Of a DNA stretch of 48,838 nucleotides, positions 1 through 8,626 are shown one piece after another. Source of the stretch: Bacillus sp. REN16 (GTDB lineage Bacteria > Bacillota > Bacilli > Bacillales > Bacillaceae_L); contig NZ_JAJFZK010000020.1 of assembly GCF_020731355.1 (NCBI RefSeq), positions 4,164-53,001 of the forward strand. Direction: 5' to 3'. The translations under genes and the position numbers were made by a program. How positions within the stretch are numbered: the first letter of the stretch is position 1; every line of letters starts with the position of its first letter. The notes beneath the pieces were generated by a model. That model ran no database searches, was not told the DNA's origin, and worked only from the letters and a program-made list of their open reading frames with translations.

Positions 1-1
1 T

Positions 2-100
2 CTAGAAACGGAAATGGATTTAGCTATTTCAAAAGCCATTGGTGTTAAATATGGCCAAGGCTATATATTAGGGAGGCCTAAATCCCTTAAAGTTGTTTAA
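2..100 (+). CDS. C-terminal end of an EAL-domain (c-di-GMP phosphodiesterase-type) protein, partial
   Basis: The window opens inside a reading frame of 33 codons that ends at TAA 98-100. The last residues include GQGYILGRP, the motif that closes EAL domains, which hydrolyse cyclic di-GMP or bind it when degenerate. The catalytic part lies outside the window, so activity cannot be judged. The next gene, 15 bases downstream on the same strand, is a PilZ protein, the c-di-GMP receptor class, so the two probably form a signalling pair in one transcript. The assignment rests on this short motif and on the neighbour. Confidence 0.75.
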   Translation, partial: LETEMDLAISKAIGVKYGQGYILGRPKSLKVV

Positions 101-115
101 TTGAGGTGACAATTT

Positions 116-661
116 TTGAGCTACATCGTTTTTTCGCAAACTATTCTATTAGTTTTTTTGTTAATTTTATTTATTAGAGATGAACATAGATTAGTCAAGC
201 AAACTCATTTAATTGAGACTTTGCATACCAATAACAAATCATTGAAAAGCCAACTAATGAAAGTAAAAAAGTTCAAGCCCCTTGAAAAAAGAGACTCTTT
301 TAGAATCGGTCTACCTGGGATAGAAAGCACATTTACCCTTATAGATTTTGGGAACCATTCTTTAGGAGCATTAAAAAATAAGTCTTTCAATGGAATGATA
401 AATGATATTAGTATTGGCGGATTAAAGTTTCATTCATCTTATGAATTCCCAGTTAAATACAATATTATAATGAAAATAAGCTTTACCCTTCATGGTGAAG
501 AATTCGAATTAAAAGGTAAAATTATTAGAAGAGAAGATCATATAAAAGGTAAATCGGTTGCATACGGTGTCCAGTTTATTGATTTATCCATTAGTGACAT
601 TAAAAGATTAAGCGTAACGCTGCATAATTATCAAGTTGCACAAAGGAATAAAATTAGTTAA
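116..661 (+). CDS. PilZ-domain protein with N-terminal membrane anchor
   Basis: A 181-residue protein starting at TTG 116, preceded by GAGGTGA at a proper distance. Residues about 2-21 form one hydrophobic segment, followed by a charged linker of about 40 residues. The C-terminal part carries the two PilZ signatures: RDSFR (RxxxR type) near residue 59 and DISIGG (DxSxxG) near residue 97, so c-di-GMP binding is expected. It would act as a membrane-attached effector, plausibly of motility or surface behaviour. It follows the EAL gene by 15 bases. The hairpin just after the stop (about 669-705) can end transcription, but it belongs to the small-peptide repeat on the other strand. Confidence 0.85.
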   Translation: MSYIVFSQTILLVFLLILFIRDEHRLVKQTHLIETLHTNNKSLKSQLMKVKKFKPLEKRDSFRIGLPGIESTFTLIDFGNHSLGALKNKSFNGMINDISIGGLKFHSSYEFPVKYNIIMKISFTLHGEEFELKGKIIRREDHIKGKSVAYGVQFIDLSISDIKRLSVTLHNYQVAQRNKIS

Positions 662-675
662 AAATAAAAACCACC

Positions 676-798
676 CTACTTACTACGGAGAGGGGTGGTT
701 TTCTTGTTCTCTAGTATGTTTTTACGAAAAAAGTAGTCGCTTACTTCGCGCACTACCCCTTTCAGAGCTTCTCGTAGAAATTCAAGAAATGTTTTCAT
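676..798 (-). CDS. Short repeated peptide METFLEFLRE family, copy 1
   Basis: A 40-residue peptide starting at ATG 798 behind a GGAGGGGATGATC ribosome site. It begins MKTFLEFLREALKG and ends RKNILENKKTTPLRSK, and is clearly the same peptide as those at 16885-17031 and 31606-31749. The N-terminal half can form an amphipathic helix; the tail is strongly basic. The last codons form a GGTGG/CCACC hairpin that also works as a terminator on the plus strand. Unlike the other two copies, the conserved plus-strand promoter and the ACCTCTACCG segment are missing, because the PilZ gene lies there. Function is unknown; a type I toxin-like role is inferred from the layout of the other copies. Confidence 0.6.
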   Translation of the reverse strand: MKTFLEFLREALKGVVREVSDYFFRKNILENKKTTPLRSK

Positions 799-903
799 GA
801 TCATCCCCTCCTCTCCATTACAGGAAGGAAGTGCGACAACCAACCACACTCCAATATTCAGCTGCATTCCCAATTTATTATATGATGCAAACATTACACT
901 CTA

Positions 904-979
904 TCAATCTTCGACAAACTTCGATGCATCACTGTGACCTAGAATATGGGACGAGGGACCTGTCCCTCTGTCCCATTGC
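904..979. repeat. Interspersed palindromic repeats (CGACAAACTTCG type, then GGGAC/GTCCC type)
   Basis: Positions 904-939 match the repeat with core CGACAAACTTCG and end CACTGTGAC, seen again near 14417, 17147, 31340, 31854 and 31921. Positions 947-976 hold a GGGAC...GTCCC palindrome related to those at 13662, 13924 and 31888. Both look like REP-type elements. Confidence 0.7.
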
Positions 980-992
980 CTACGGGATCATC

Positions 993-2327
993 TTATAGGA
1001 ATATATAGGCGATTGGTGTTGCGATAATTAAAGCAAGAACGGTACGTTGGAACCAAATAATGACTAGTTCAGACATTTTAATTGGAATGTCTGTTGCAAC
1101 TATACAAGGAATTGTTCCTGCAAAGAATATGATAGAGGCAACGGTAACAATTCCGAGAACGAATTTCGTAATTAATGGAGCACTTACGATTAATAATGAC
1201 GGCATAAACATTTCGACAATGCTTAGGGATGCTGCCTTGGCTGCCAACATTGGCTCTGGAATTTGAAGTGCATACGTAAATGGCAGAAATAGATATCCAA
1301 ATATATCAAAGATAGGAGTATACTTTGATAATAAAATACCAATTAACCCAATGGACATACCAGTTGGTAGGACATTCATTGTCATCTTAAATCCATCTTT
1401 CATATTTGACTGGAGATTGGACAAGATACTAGGAGACTTACCGGCAGCATCCATCCCCTCCTTCCAAGCATTTTTAATTAAATTACTTTTCACTTCTGGC
1501 TCAAGGTTTGGTTTATTTAGATAAAATTCGGTACTTTTCTTACTCAAAGGTGGTATTCTGATAGAAATCATGGTTACTAGGAATGTAGTGACCAAAGCAC
1601 TCCAAAAATATAAATTCCAAATTTCCATTAATCCTAGTGTTTTTGCAACTACAATCATGAATGGTGCGGACACCGTAGAAAATCCAGTAGCAATGATTGC
1701 CGCCTCTTTAATCGAATACTTTCCTTCTTTATATACTCGATTGGTAATCAATAGTCCTATCGAATAACTTCCTACAAAAGATGCAACAGCATCAACCGCT
1801 GATCGCCCAGGTGTCTTCCATACCGGCCGCATGATTGGTCTGCATAAAACACCAATGAATTCCAACAACCCATATCCAACAATCAATATTAAAAATGCAG
1901 AACCAATTGGAACTAAGAGGGAAAGAGGGATGATTAGTTTGTCATATAAGAATTGCCCTGAATCCTCAGCGAGAAGCCACCCTGGCCCCCAATTAAAATA
2001 GATAAGCGTTGCAAAAATTAAGCCGAGTACTTTAAAAATACTAAAAACAATATCGGTATTACTATTATTCCATTGTTTCGTAACAAAAGGATAAACAGCG
2101 CCTAAAAGAACAAGCATTAATGCATAAAAGGGCACAATCGAAGGAAATGTATTCCTTATTGCTGTCACTATATGGTCCAACATAATAGAGGAGGTTCCCC
2201 CTATTGTTACTGGGATAAAGAAGATAAAAATCCCCAACATACTTGCTAATAAAAATTTTGCAATATCCAAAACTGTATAACTTTGCAAATCAATTTTACC
2301 CTTTGCATCAATATTTGTTTGACTCAT
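993..2327 (-). CDS. YjiH-family membrane protein (nucleoside-recognition/Gate domain), last gene of the ergothioneine-type operon
   Basis: A 444-residue protein from ATG 2327, preceded by AAAGGGGGATATAGG. An in-frame ATG 57 bases upstream has no ribosome site and its extra residues are not membrane-like, so it was not used. About ten hydrophobic segments are visible. The sequence around GRSAVDAVASFVGSYSIG matches the Gate/nucleoside-recognition region of YjiH-family proteins, whose substrates are not established. As the last gene of the operon, behind the BCCT transporter, it may move a pathway intermediate, an amine or glutamate. That is inference from position only. Confidence 0.7.
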   Translation of the reverse strand: MSQTNIDAKGKIDLQSYTVLDIAKFLLASMLGIFIFFIPVTIGGTSSIMLDHIVTAIRNTFPSIVPFYALMLVLLGAVYPFVTKQWNNSNTDIVFSIFKVLGLIFATLIYFNWGPGWLLAEDSGQFLYDKLIIPLSLLVPIGSAFLILIVGYGLLEFIGVLCRPIMRPVWKTPGRSAVDAVASFVGSYSIGLLITNRVYKEGKYSIKEAAIIATGFSTVSAPFMIVVAKTLGLMEIWNLYFWSALVTTFLVTMISIRIPPLSKKSTEFYLNKPNLEPEVKSNLIKNAWKEGMDAAGKSPSILSNLQSNMKDGFKMTMNVLPTGMSIGLIGILLSKYTPIFDIFGYLFLPFTYALQIPEPMLAAKAASLSIVEMFMPSLLIVSAPLITKFVLGIVTVASIIFFAGTIPCIVATDIPIKMSELVIIWFQRTVLALIIATPIAYIFL

Positions 2328-2387
2328 CCTATATCCCCCTTTGTTTCTTTTAATCCCCTGGAGAAATTTCCCAACGACATACATAGT

Positions 2388-2406
2388 CGAGGTCAGGCCC
2401 CGACAT
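2388..2406. repeat. GTCAGGCCCC palindrome between two operon genes
   Basis: A short hairpin with arms GTCGAGG and CCCCGAC in the 94-base gap between the BCCT and YjiH genes. Its core GTCAGGCCCC recurs at 24159, 26077, 31405 and, altered, at 41931. It is an interspersed repeat inserted inside an operon and could modulate mRNA processing between the two transporter genes. Confidence 0.6.
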
Positions 2407-2421
2407 TACTAAGCATTTCTT

Positions 2422-4026
2422 TTAACCTTCAAATTCTTTCTGTATATCTTCAGTTCTTGAAGGAATAGTTCCTTTTGAATAGGATTGCATTTGATTATCT
2501 CCTTTACTTGCAATCTCTTCAAATGAGTAGTTCTCATCAAAAACAAGTCGTTTAAAAATACCCGCAAACAACATGATCATCACGATTAGAACAGGTAATC
2601 CGAAAATAGCAAGAAGTGTTTTCACACCCTCAATACCACCTGCCGTAACAAATATTACTGCTAAAGCACCCATAAGTGTACCCCAGAAAACCTTAATTGA
2701 AATTGGAGCTTCTTTTACATTGGAATCTTTCAATGACATGACCGATATAGAGGAAGTCATAGAATCGGCCATTGTTACGTACGATAACATAACTGTTAAA
2801 ATGATAAGAGGTTGTATAATATTTCCTAACGGTAAAAACTCCGCAACCTTTAACATTACACCATCAAACCCTGCTGTGTTTATATAATTCATCATGTCAA
2901 ACGCACCTGTTAATTGTAAATTTAAGGAAAATCCACCAAATGTTCCAAACCATAAGACAGCAAACATACCCGGAGCAATTAAATTGATTAAAATAAACTC
3001 TCTAATTGTTCGCCCATAACTAATGCGAGCCAGAAATAAACCAATAAGAGGTGAGAACGATAACCAATCAGCTAGATAGAATGTATCCCACCATTCTGGC
3101 CACATATCCGTATTACCAGGTGATAGAAAAACAGCTGATTCAAAGATATTATTAACGTAATGAACAAAACCTTGTGTTGTGAGGTCGATAATGTATCTAG
3201 TAGGTCCTGCGATAACCACAATCAGCATAAAAATAATAAAAATCCATGTATTTTTATCAGAAAGGAACTTTATTCCCTTCTGAAGTCCCGAAACACTTGA
3301 AATTGTATATATTACCGTAATGCAAATAGCAAGTAGAATCCAAACAACTGGACCTGACGGAATTCCAAACAGCATTTCAACGCCTGATCCTAACTGAAGA
3401 AGCCCATTTCCAAAACCACCTGCAAGACCTGAACATATAGCGATCAGGGCAATTATGTCGACAATATCTTTCCATTTACTTTTAAGAAACTTCTCTCCGT
3501 AGAAAAGAGTCATTCCACTACTAACTGTATTTGGCATTTTCATATTGTATACGGCATAAGCAATGGCTATTCCACATAGCGTATAAAGGGCATAAGGTGT
3601 AAAAGCCCAGTGTGTAAATGATTTTGCCATAGCAAATTGAATGGCGCTCGCACTGCCAGGCTCTAAGTCTACACCTTGTGGGACTTGATAAGTAAATAGG
3701 AGTGGTTCAATTGGTCCCCAAAACATAATACCTGTACCAATTCCTGCACAAAGAGCAATTGTCCAGTAGGCCCAGGTAGAAAGCTCTGCTTTTGCATCTT
3801 TACCACCGAATTTAATACGTCCTGTTTTTGAAAAAGCTAAGTAAACAATTCCAACTAGGAAAATCAAACATGTAATCTGAATGAAAGCACCAAAATACTT
3901 TGCTATAAAAAGATAGATATCCGTAACAAAGGTAGCAGTCGCATTGGAATTAATCATACTAGAACCAATAATGATTAAAAAAATAATGATCGGAACAGAA
4001 ATTACCTTAAGACGAAACTTACTCAT
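2422..4026 (-). CDS. BCCT-family betaine/carnitine/choline transporter, candidate ergothioneine importer
   Basis: A 534-residue protein from ATG 4026 behind AAAGGAGGTTATTTA. Twelve hydrophobic segments are expected. BCCT hallmarks are visible: GIGTGIMFWGPIEPL in the third-helix region, and an aromatic-rich segment with WWDTFYLADWLSF followed by GLFLARISYGRTIREF. Family members import compounds with a quaternary trimethylammonium group, usually with Na+ or H+. The operon context (trimethylamine-type lyase, thiourocanate-type hydratase, hydantoinase) makes a histidine betaine such as ergothioneine or hercynine the most economical substrate. The family call is firm; the substrate is inferred. 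Confidence 0.85.
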   Translation of the reverse strand: MSKFRLKVISVPIIIFLIIIGSSMINSNATATFVTDIYLFIAKYFGAFIQITCLIFLVGIVYLAFSKTGRIKFGGKDAKAELSTWAYWTIALCAGIGTGIMFWGPIEPLLFTYQVPQGVDLEPGSASAIQFAMAKSFTHWAFTPYALYTLCGIAIAYAVYNMKMPNTVSSGMTLFYGEKFLKSKWKDIVDIIALIAICSGLAGGFGNGLLQLGSGVEMLFGIPSGPVVWILLAICITVIYTISSVSGLQKGIKFLSDKNTWIFIIFMLIVVIAGPTRYIIDLTTQGFVHYVNNIFESAVFLSPGNTDMWPEWWDTFYLADWLSFSPLIGLFLARISYGRTIREFILINLIAPGMFAVLWFGTFGGFSLNLQLTGAFDMMNYINTAGFDGVMLKVAEFLPLGNIIQPLIILTVMLSYVTMADSMTSSISVMSLKDSNVKEAPISIKVFWGTLMGALAVIFVTAGGIEGVKTLLAIFGLPVLIVMIMLFAGIFKRLVFDENYSFEEIASKGDNQMQSYSKGTIPSRTEDIQKEFEG

Positions 4027-4155
4027 TAAATAACCTCCTTTTGGTTTAATTTTTCACATGACAAACGACTCTAAATACTGTTCTTTAAGTGTAATCCAAG
4101 AGGTAGAAGGATCCCTTAAAAGTATTAGCAATGCCGTTGCTTTATTTAGTAAAGT

Positions 4156-5631
4156 TTATACGGTTGTTTTATTAATAATCATGTTCTCAACAGCACGTAC
4201 TTTTTCTGATGGGCTTATGAGTGAAACTGTTAAACTAGTCAATTCCTCCATTAAACTCTTTAAAGGACCTTTTAAAGTAACAGAAGAAAACGTTAAGGCA
4301 CGCGTAGCGACTGTTAATTCAATCGCAATTATTAAACGCCAAATTTGCACCATTTTTTCCAATGCCTGTGCGGCTTCTGTCGCCATTGCTCCATAGTCTT
4401 CTACTCCTTCTGCAGCCATTCCGAATTGTGGTGACGTTACTTGTGCAAGTCTTGCAACTTTGCCAACCAGTGATAACACTGTATGATGCAAGACATCAAA
4501 GCCAGCATACCCTTCTTGAAAAGCTAATCCAGTTGGATATCCAGAGAAATAGGTAGTTAATAACTTTCCTACTCTCTTCTCCTGAAGTAGAATTGTTCTA
4601 AATAACGCATTACGCAAAGCATCACATTCAATGGTAAATTGGGTAGGATCAAAGTTTCCAATTGAAATTAACTCGGATGTTTCCTTTTTAAAAAATGGAT
4701 TATCTAGTGGGTTGGATACTTCATCTAGCACACAAATTTCAAACCGATTCATATAGTTTAATAAAGCTCCTTGAACGTGAGGGACACATCGGAAAGAAAG
4801 GGGATCCTGTATACTTTTAGGCTTGTATTCAATACCCGAAATCAACTCTTGTATGCGACTACCAATCTCTGAAACTTCATTACCTCGAATTGTTAAAACA
4901 TCAGACCGAAGCTGGGACGGATTTGCCTTGAATGCAATCCAGGATAGGGAAGTTGTCTTCAATGACCAATCCATATATGATTGTGCATCCCAAATGGCTA
5001 ATCCGGCGATTGCAGCGGAAAAACTGTTTGTTCCAATTAAGGCTAATGCGTCCCTTGGTTGCAATATGATTGGCTTTAATCCGGCCATTTCTAACGCCTT
5101 ACTTCCAGATACTTTCTCTCCCTTAATATAGGCTGTACCATGTCCAAGTAAAACAAGAGAGATCTGGCCAAGCTGGCCTAAATCTGCTTCGCCCACTGAA
5201 CCCCACTTGTTCACTACTGGAGTAATGTCTGCATTTAGTAAATTAAGTAATGCCAGAAACGTTTCTGGAGAAATTCCCGACCCTCCCTGGGCAAGAGCAT
5301 ATAAACGATTAAATATCGTAGCCCGAATAACATCTTTTGATACTTCTGGTCCAACTGCACTTGCATGTTCTATAATAATCGCTTCATTATAATTCCTAAG
5401 ATTTTCTTCTGATAATCGGATCTCTTTTTGTGATCCCAAACCAGTTGTTAATCCGTAAATGGAAGTTTCACTTTTGATAAATGATTTGACTTTATCATGT
5501 GCTTCCCGTAAATTTTTCATGACTTCTGCACTAACAGATACCTTTGCATTTTTCCTAGCTACACAAATTATGTCGTGTAATGTATTTCTCTTTCCTGTAT
5601 CTATAAAAATGGTAGAATTAGAAAGTTCCAA
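4156..5631 (-). CDS. Ergothionase-like lyase (aromatic amino acid lyase fold lacking the MIO triad)
   Basis: A 491-residue protein from TTG 5631 behind a GGGGGG ribosome site. It follows the histidine ammonia-lyase fold throughout: the Tyr loop YGLTTGLGS at residues 59-67, helix segment EHASAVG near 89, and C-terminal EGVEDYGAMATEAAQ. However, the site where Ala-Ser-Gly cyclises to the MIO cofactor reads GSVGEADLGQL (144-154), with no ASG. The second catalytic Tyr of HAL (QDxYSLRC) is Leu278 in QDPLSFRC. It therefore should not act as a normal histidine ammonia-lyase. Ergothionase, which eliminates trimethylamine from ergothioneine, is recalled as a MIO-free member of this fold. Operon partners fit that reaction. 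Other betaines (hercynine, S-methyl-ergothioneine) remain possible. Confidence 0.75.
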   Translation of the reverse strand: MELSNSTIFIDTGKRNTLHDIICVARKNAKVSVSAEVMKNLREAHDKVKSFIKSETSIYGLTTGLGSQKEIRLSEENLRNYNEAIIIEHASAVGPEVSKDVIRATIFNRLYALAQGGSGISPETFLALLNLLNADITPVVNKWGSVGEADLGQLGQISLVLLGHGTAYIKGEKVSGSKALEMAGLKPIILQPRDALALIGTNSFSAAIAGLAIWDAQSYMDWSLKTTSLSWIAFKANPSQLRSDVLTIRGNEVSEIGSRIQELISGIEYKPKSIQDPLSFRCVPHVQGALLNYMNRFEICVLDEVSNPLDNPFFKKETSELISIGNFDPTQFTIECDALRNALFRTILLQEKRVGKLLTTYFSGYPTGLAFQEGYAGFDVLHHTVLSLVGKVARLAQVTSPQFGMAAEGVEDYGAMATEAAQALEKMVQIWRLIIAIELTVATRALTFSSVTLKGPLKSLMEELTSLTVSLISPSEKVRAVENMIINKTTV

Positions 5632-5683
5632 TATACTTCCCCCCTCTATTTTTGAATTTCACAAAAGTTCAAAAAACAAACGA

Positions 5684-7327
5684 TTACCTCTGACCCGGTA
5701 TTTTCAATCCAAATTGCTCCGCTGTTTCTATCGCTTTCTCATAACCAGCATCAAAGTGTCTAACTACTCCAATAGCTGGGTCATTTGTAAGACAACGTTC
5801 AATTTTCGCTTCAGCTTCGTCAGTCCCGTCCGCAATCACAATTAATCCAGATGACATCCACCCTTCTGAGTTCATTCCCGCTGAACCATGGACTGCCACA
5901 AGGTCTGCTCCCCCGCTCGTATTAAGTAATGCATTTAAAATGGGCCAATCGGCTACCCCATCCGTACCATCCTTCATCCCTTCTGTCTCTCGGTTTGGCA
6001 TTGTAACAGATCCGGTATCCAAGTGATCTCGGCTAAAAGCAACAGGTCCTTTTAATTCCCCACGTCGATAGAGGTCATTCACGATTTTCCCGAACTTTGC
6101 CCTTTCTCCTAAACTGAGCCAACAAATCCGTGCAGGTAAGCCTTCAATTGGTACTACCTTTCTTGCCATCTGAATCCAGTTAATCATCGTTTGATTTTCT
6201 GGAAATGCCTCCATAATGGCATCCTCTGTTTTCCGCAGATCCTCAACATCCCCAGATAAACAAATCCAGCGGAAAGGACCTCTGCCTTCACAAAAATGCG
6301 GGCGGATATATTCAACAACAAATCCCTTTATTTTTTTTGAATATTGGTATCCAGCTTCTTCTGCCTGATATCGAATAAAATTACCATATTCAAAGACCGT
6401 GACCCCGTCATCCTTGAAACGAACCATTGCATCAATATGACGAACGATTGTTTCCTTTGCTTTTTCGATATAACCGTCTGGATCCTCGGTTCGTAATTCC
6501 TTTGCCGTTTCAACCGAATAACCAGATGGAATATATCCATACAATGGATCATGTGCAGATGTTTGATCTGTTACAATATCTGGGCGGAAACCAGATTCAT
6601 AGAGTGATGAAAAGACGTCAGCTGCATTCCCTAAAATGGCAATCGATTTTGCTTCTCCCTTTTCTTTTGCATCTATTGCAAGCTGAATCGCTTCTTCAAT
6701 ACTTTCCGTAAAAGTATCACAGTAGCCAGTCTCCAAACGACGTTTAATTCTTTCCTTGTCTATCTCAGCGACTAGACAAACACCGCCTAATAACTTAACA
6801 GCAAGCGGCTGGGCACCACCCATCCCTCCAAGTCCACCGGTTAGTACGATCCGACCTTTCATTGAACCTTCAAAATCTTTTTTTGCACAGGCTGCAAAGG
6901 TTTCATAGGTACCTTGTAAAATTCCTTGAGTACCAATATAGCACCATGAACCAGCTGTAAACATTCCATTCATCATCAAACCTTGCTTCTCCATTTCAAG
7001 AAAACGACCAAACGTCTCCCATGATTTAACTAAATGAGCATTAGCAATCATGACTCTTGGTGCATAGCGATGTGTTTTTAAAACCGCAACTGGTTTACCG
7101 GATTGTACAATTAGAGTTTCATCCTCATTAAGGTTTTTAAGGGCATCTACAATCAGATAAAAACTATCCCAGTTTCTAGCCACCTTTCCGGTTCCACCGT
7201 AAATAACTAAATCCTGAGGACGCTCTCCATTATTCAACGTGTTCTCAAGCATCCTTAGAATCCCTTCCGTAAGCCAACTTTTACAACGCATTTCCTTCCC
7301 AATCTCCGGAACTGTCTTAAAACTCAC
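5684..7327 (-). CDS. Urocanate hydratase family protein, probable thiourocanate hydratase
   Basis: The start is GTG 7327, behind AGAAGGGGGATTGATAAA; its bases overlap the TGA of the preceding gene (GTGA), indicating translational coupling. The 547-residue product is the normal length for HutU. The longer open frame upstream is rejected because it lies inside the previous gene and lacks homology. Visible are the NAD-binding GGLGGMGGAQ segment, TAGSWCYIGTQGI, and the active-site FCEGRGPFRW. Members add water to urocanate using tightly bound NAD+ as an electrophile. Next to a MIO-less lyase and hydantoin-processing enzymes, and with no hutI or hutG nearby, the likely substrate is thiourocanate (or an S-substituted form). 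Confidence 0.8.
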   Translation of the reverse strand: MSFKTVPEIGKEMRCKSWLTEGILRMLENTLNNGERPQDLVIYGGTGKVARNWDSFYLIVDALKNLNEDETLIVQSGKPVAVLKTHRYAPRVMIANAHLVKSWETFGRFLEMEKQGLMMNGMFTAGSWCYIGTQGILQGTYETFAACAKKDFEGSMKGRIVLTGGLGGMGGAQPLAVKLLGGVCLVAEIDKERIKRRLETGYCDTFTESIEEAIQLAIDAKEKGEAKSIAILGNAADVFSSLYESGFRPDIVTDQTSAHDPLYGYIPSGYSVETAKELRTEDPDGYIEKAKETIVRHIDAMVRFKDDGVTVFEYGNFIRYQAEEAGYQYSKKIKGFVVEYIRPHFCEGRGPFRWICLSGDVEDLRKTEDAIMEAFPENQTMINWIQMARKVVPIEGLPARICWLSLGERAKFGKIVNDLYRRGELKGPVAFSRDHLDTGSVTMPNRETEGMKDGTDGVADWPILNALLNTSGGADLVAVHGSAGMNSEGWMSSGLIVIADGTDEAEAKIERCLTNDPAIGVVRHFDAGYEKAIETAEQFGLKIPGQR

Positions 7328-8583
7328 TTTATCAATCCCCCTTCTAATATAGTTTTGGAAAAACTTTGTACCATATTTAAAATGGCTGTTGCACCTAGGG
7401 CAAGATCTTCCTTTTCTGCCCATTCTTCCGGACAATGACTTCGACCATCCCGACATGGAATAAATAGCATACCCACAGGCCCAATTAACGATATTTGATT
7501 TGCATCATGTCCGGCTCCACTCGGAAGTTCTATAACAGGATTCGTGACCTTCTCACATGATTCGCGCAACATTAATTTAATTTGATCTTGCACGACAATT
7601 GGAGTCGAACGTGAAATTGATTCAATTGTTACTTTTAATCCTCGACGATTCGAAATAGCATTTGCTTGTGTAATAAAATGTTCACACACCTTATCAATAA
7701 CATTTGATGAAATACTACGAACTTCCACGGAAAAGGTCACCCTCCCAGGAACCACGTTTGAACCATTTGGAAAATTATTAAATTCCCCGACTGTTCCTAC
7801 GACAGGAGCATCATAGGTTTCATTAGCAATCCTTTCTAACTGTAGAGACATTTCACATGCCCCATTCAATGCATCGTTCCTCATATTCATTGGCGTTGTA
7901 CCCGCATGATTAGGCAGTCCTTCTACTGTCACATGATAACGTTGAATCCCAACGATTCCAGAAACAACACCCAATGAGGATTGTTTTTTCAGCAATACCG
8001 GTCCCTGTTCGATATGAAGTTCTAAATAAAGGGCGATTGTATCTGCTTTTCGTTGGATTGTATGAATTTCTTTTGGATTCCCGCCTGACCGTCTAATGGC
8101 TTCAGCTAATGTTTCTCCTGCCTTGTTCGTATATGAAAGCATATCTTCAGTCAAATTCCCTGACCAAGCGCGGCTGCCTACAGTGGACAAACCATATTCA
8201 GATGGTTCTTCCGCTGTAAAATCAACTAATTCAATTGGGTATTCAAGTATGATTCCTTTCTCATTCAAGGTACGGAGAACCTCTAGTCCCACCAACACAC
8301 CTGAAATACCGTCAAACCTCCCGCCATCTTGTACCGTATCTGTATGTGAGCCGATAACGATTGGAGGTAAAGAAGGGTTTTGTCCCGCTCTCCGACCTAT
8401 GATATTTGCTGCGGCATCTACCTCTATTTCTAACCCAGCGGCTTCCATTTTTCGAATTAACCAATCACGCCCTTCATTATAGAGCTTTGAAAAAGAACGT
8501 CTGGTCCAGGGTTGACCTGACTCTGTATACGTTGCTAATTCCATCACATCTTGCCATAAGCGATCCGCATTTATGATGTTCAT
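7324..8583 (-). CDS. M20-family N-carbamoyl-L-amino acid hydrolase, probable N-carbamoylglutamate hydrolase
   Basis: A 419-residue protein starting at ATG 8583 with an ideal TGGAGGTGATAGAA site; an in-frame start 24 bases upstream lacks one. Dimetal ligands of the HyuC/AllC branch are visible: GSHTDT (His80), GGRFDG (Asp91), FTAEEPSE (Glu125/126), ELHIEQGP and a final RSHCPEEW. Family enzymes remove carbamoyl from N-carbamoyl amino acids or act on allantoate. Behind a hydantoinase, and followed without a gap by the hydratase gene, decarbamoylation of N-carbamoyl-L-glutamate to glutamate, CO2 and ammonia fits best. Allantoate amidohydrolase is the alternative, but no other purine genes are present. 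Confidence 0.8.
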   Translation of the reverse strand: MNIINADRLWQDVMELATYTESGQPWTRRSFSKLYNEGRDWLIRKMEAAGLEIEVDAAANIIGRRAGQNPSLPPIVIGSHTDTVQDGGRFDGISGVLVGLEVLRTLNEKGIILEYPIELVDFTAEEPSEYGLSTVGSRAWSGNLTEDMLSYTNKAGETLAEAIRRSGGNPKEIHTIQRKADTIALYLELHIEQGPVLLKKQSSLGVVSGIVGIQRYHVTVEGLPNHAGTTPMNMRNDALNGACEMSLQLERIANETYDAPVVGTVGEFNNFPNGSNVVPGRVTFSVEVRSISSNVIDKVCEHFITQANAISNRRGLKVTIESISRSTPIVVQDQIKLMLRESCEKVTNPVIELPSGAGHDANQISLIGPVGMLFIPCRDGRSHCPEEWAEKEDLALGATAILNMVQSFSKTILEGGLIK

Positions 8584-8626
8584 TTCTATCACCTCCACAA
8601 TTTTCATAATCTAGTAACTTAACAAT

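Noticed and set aside
2573-2887. 104-codon plus-strand frame inside the BCCT gene, and similar frames opposite other genes
   Set aside because: They are antisense shadows of well supported genes, without ribosome sites.
4156-5631. Canonical histidine ammonia-lyase (hutH) and a classical hut operon with the HutU-like gene
   Set aside because: No Ala-Ser-Gly MIO triad, one catalytic Tyr missing, and no hutI or hutG; hydantoin-type hydrolases take their place.
7328-7456. Longer N-terminus of the hydratase
   Set aside because: It overlaps the previous gene by 130 bases; GTG 7327 has the ribosome site and gives the normal family length.
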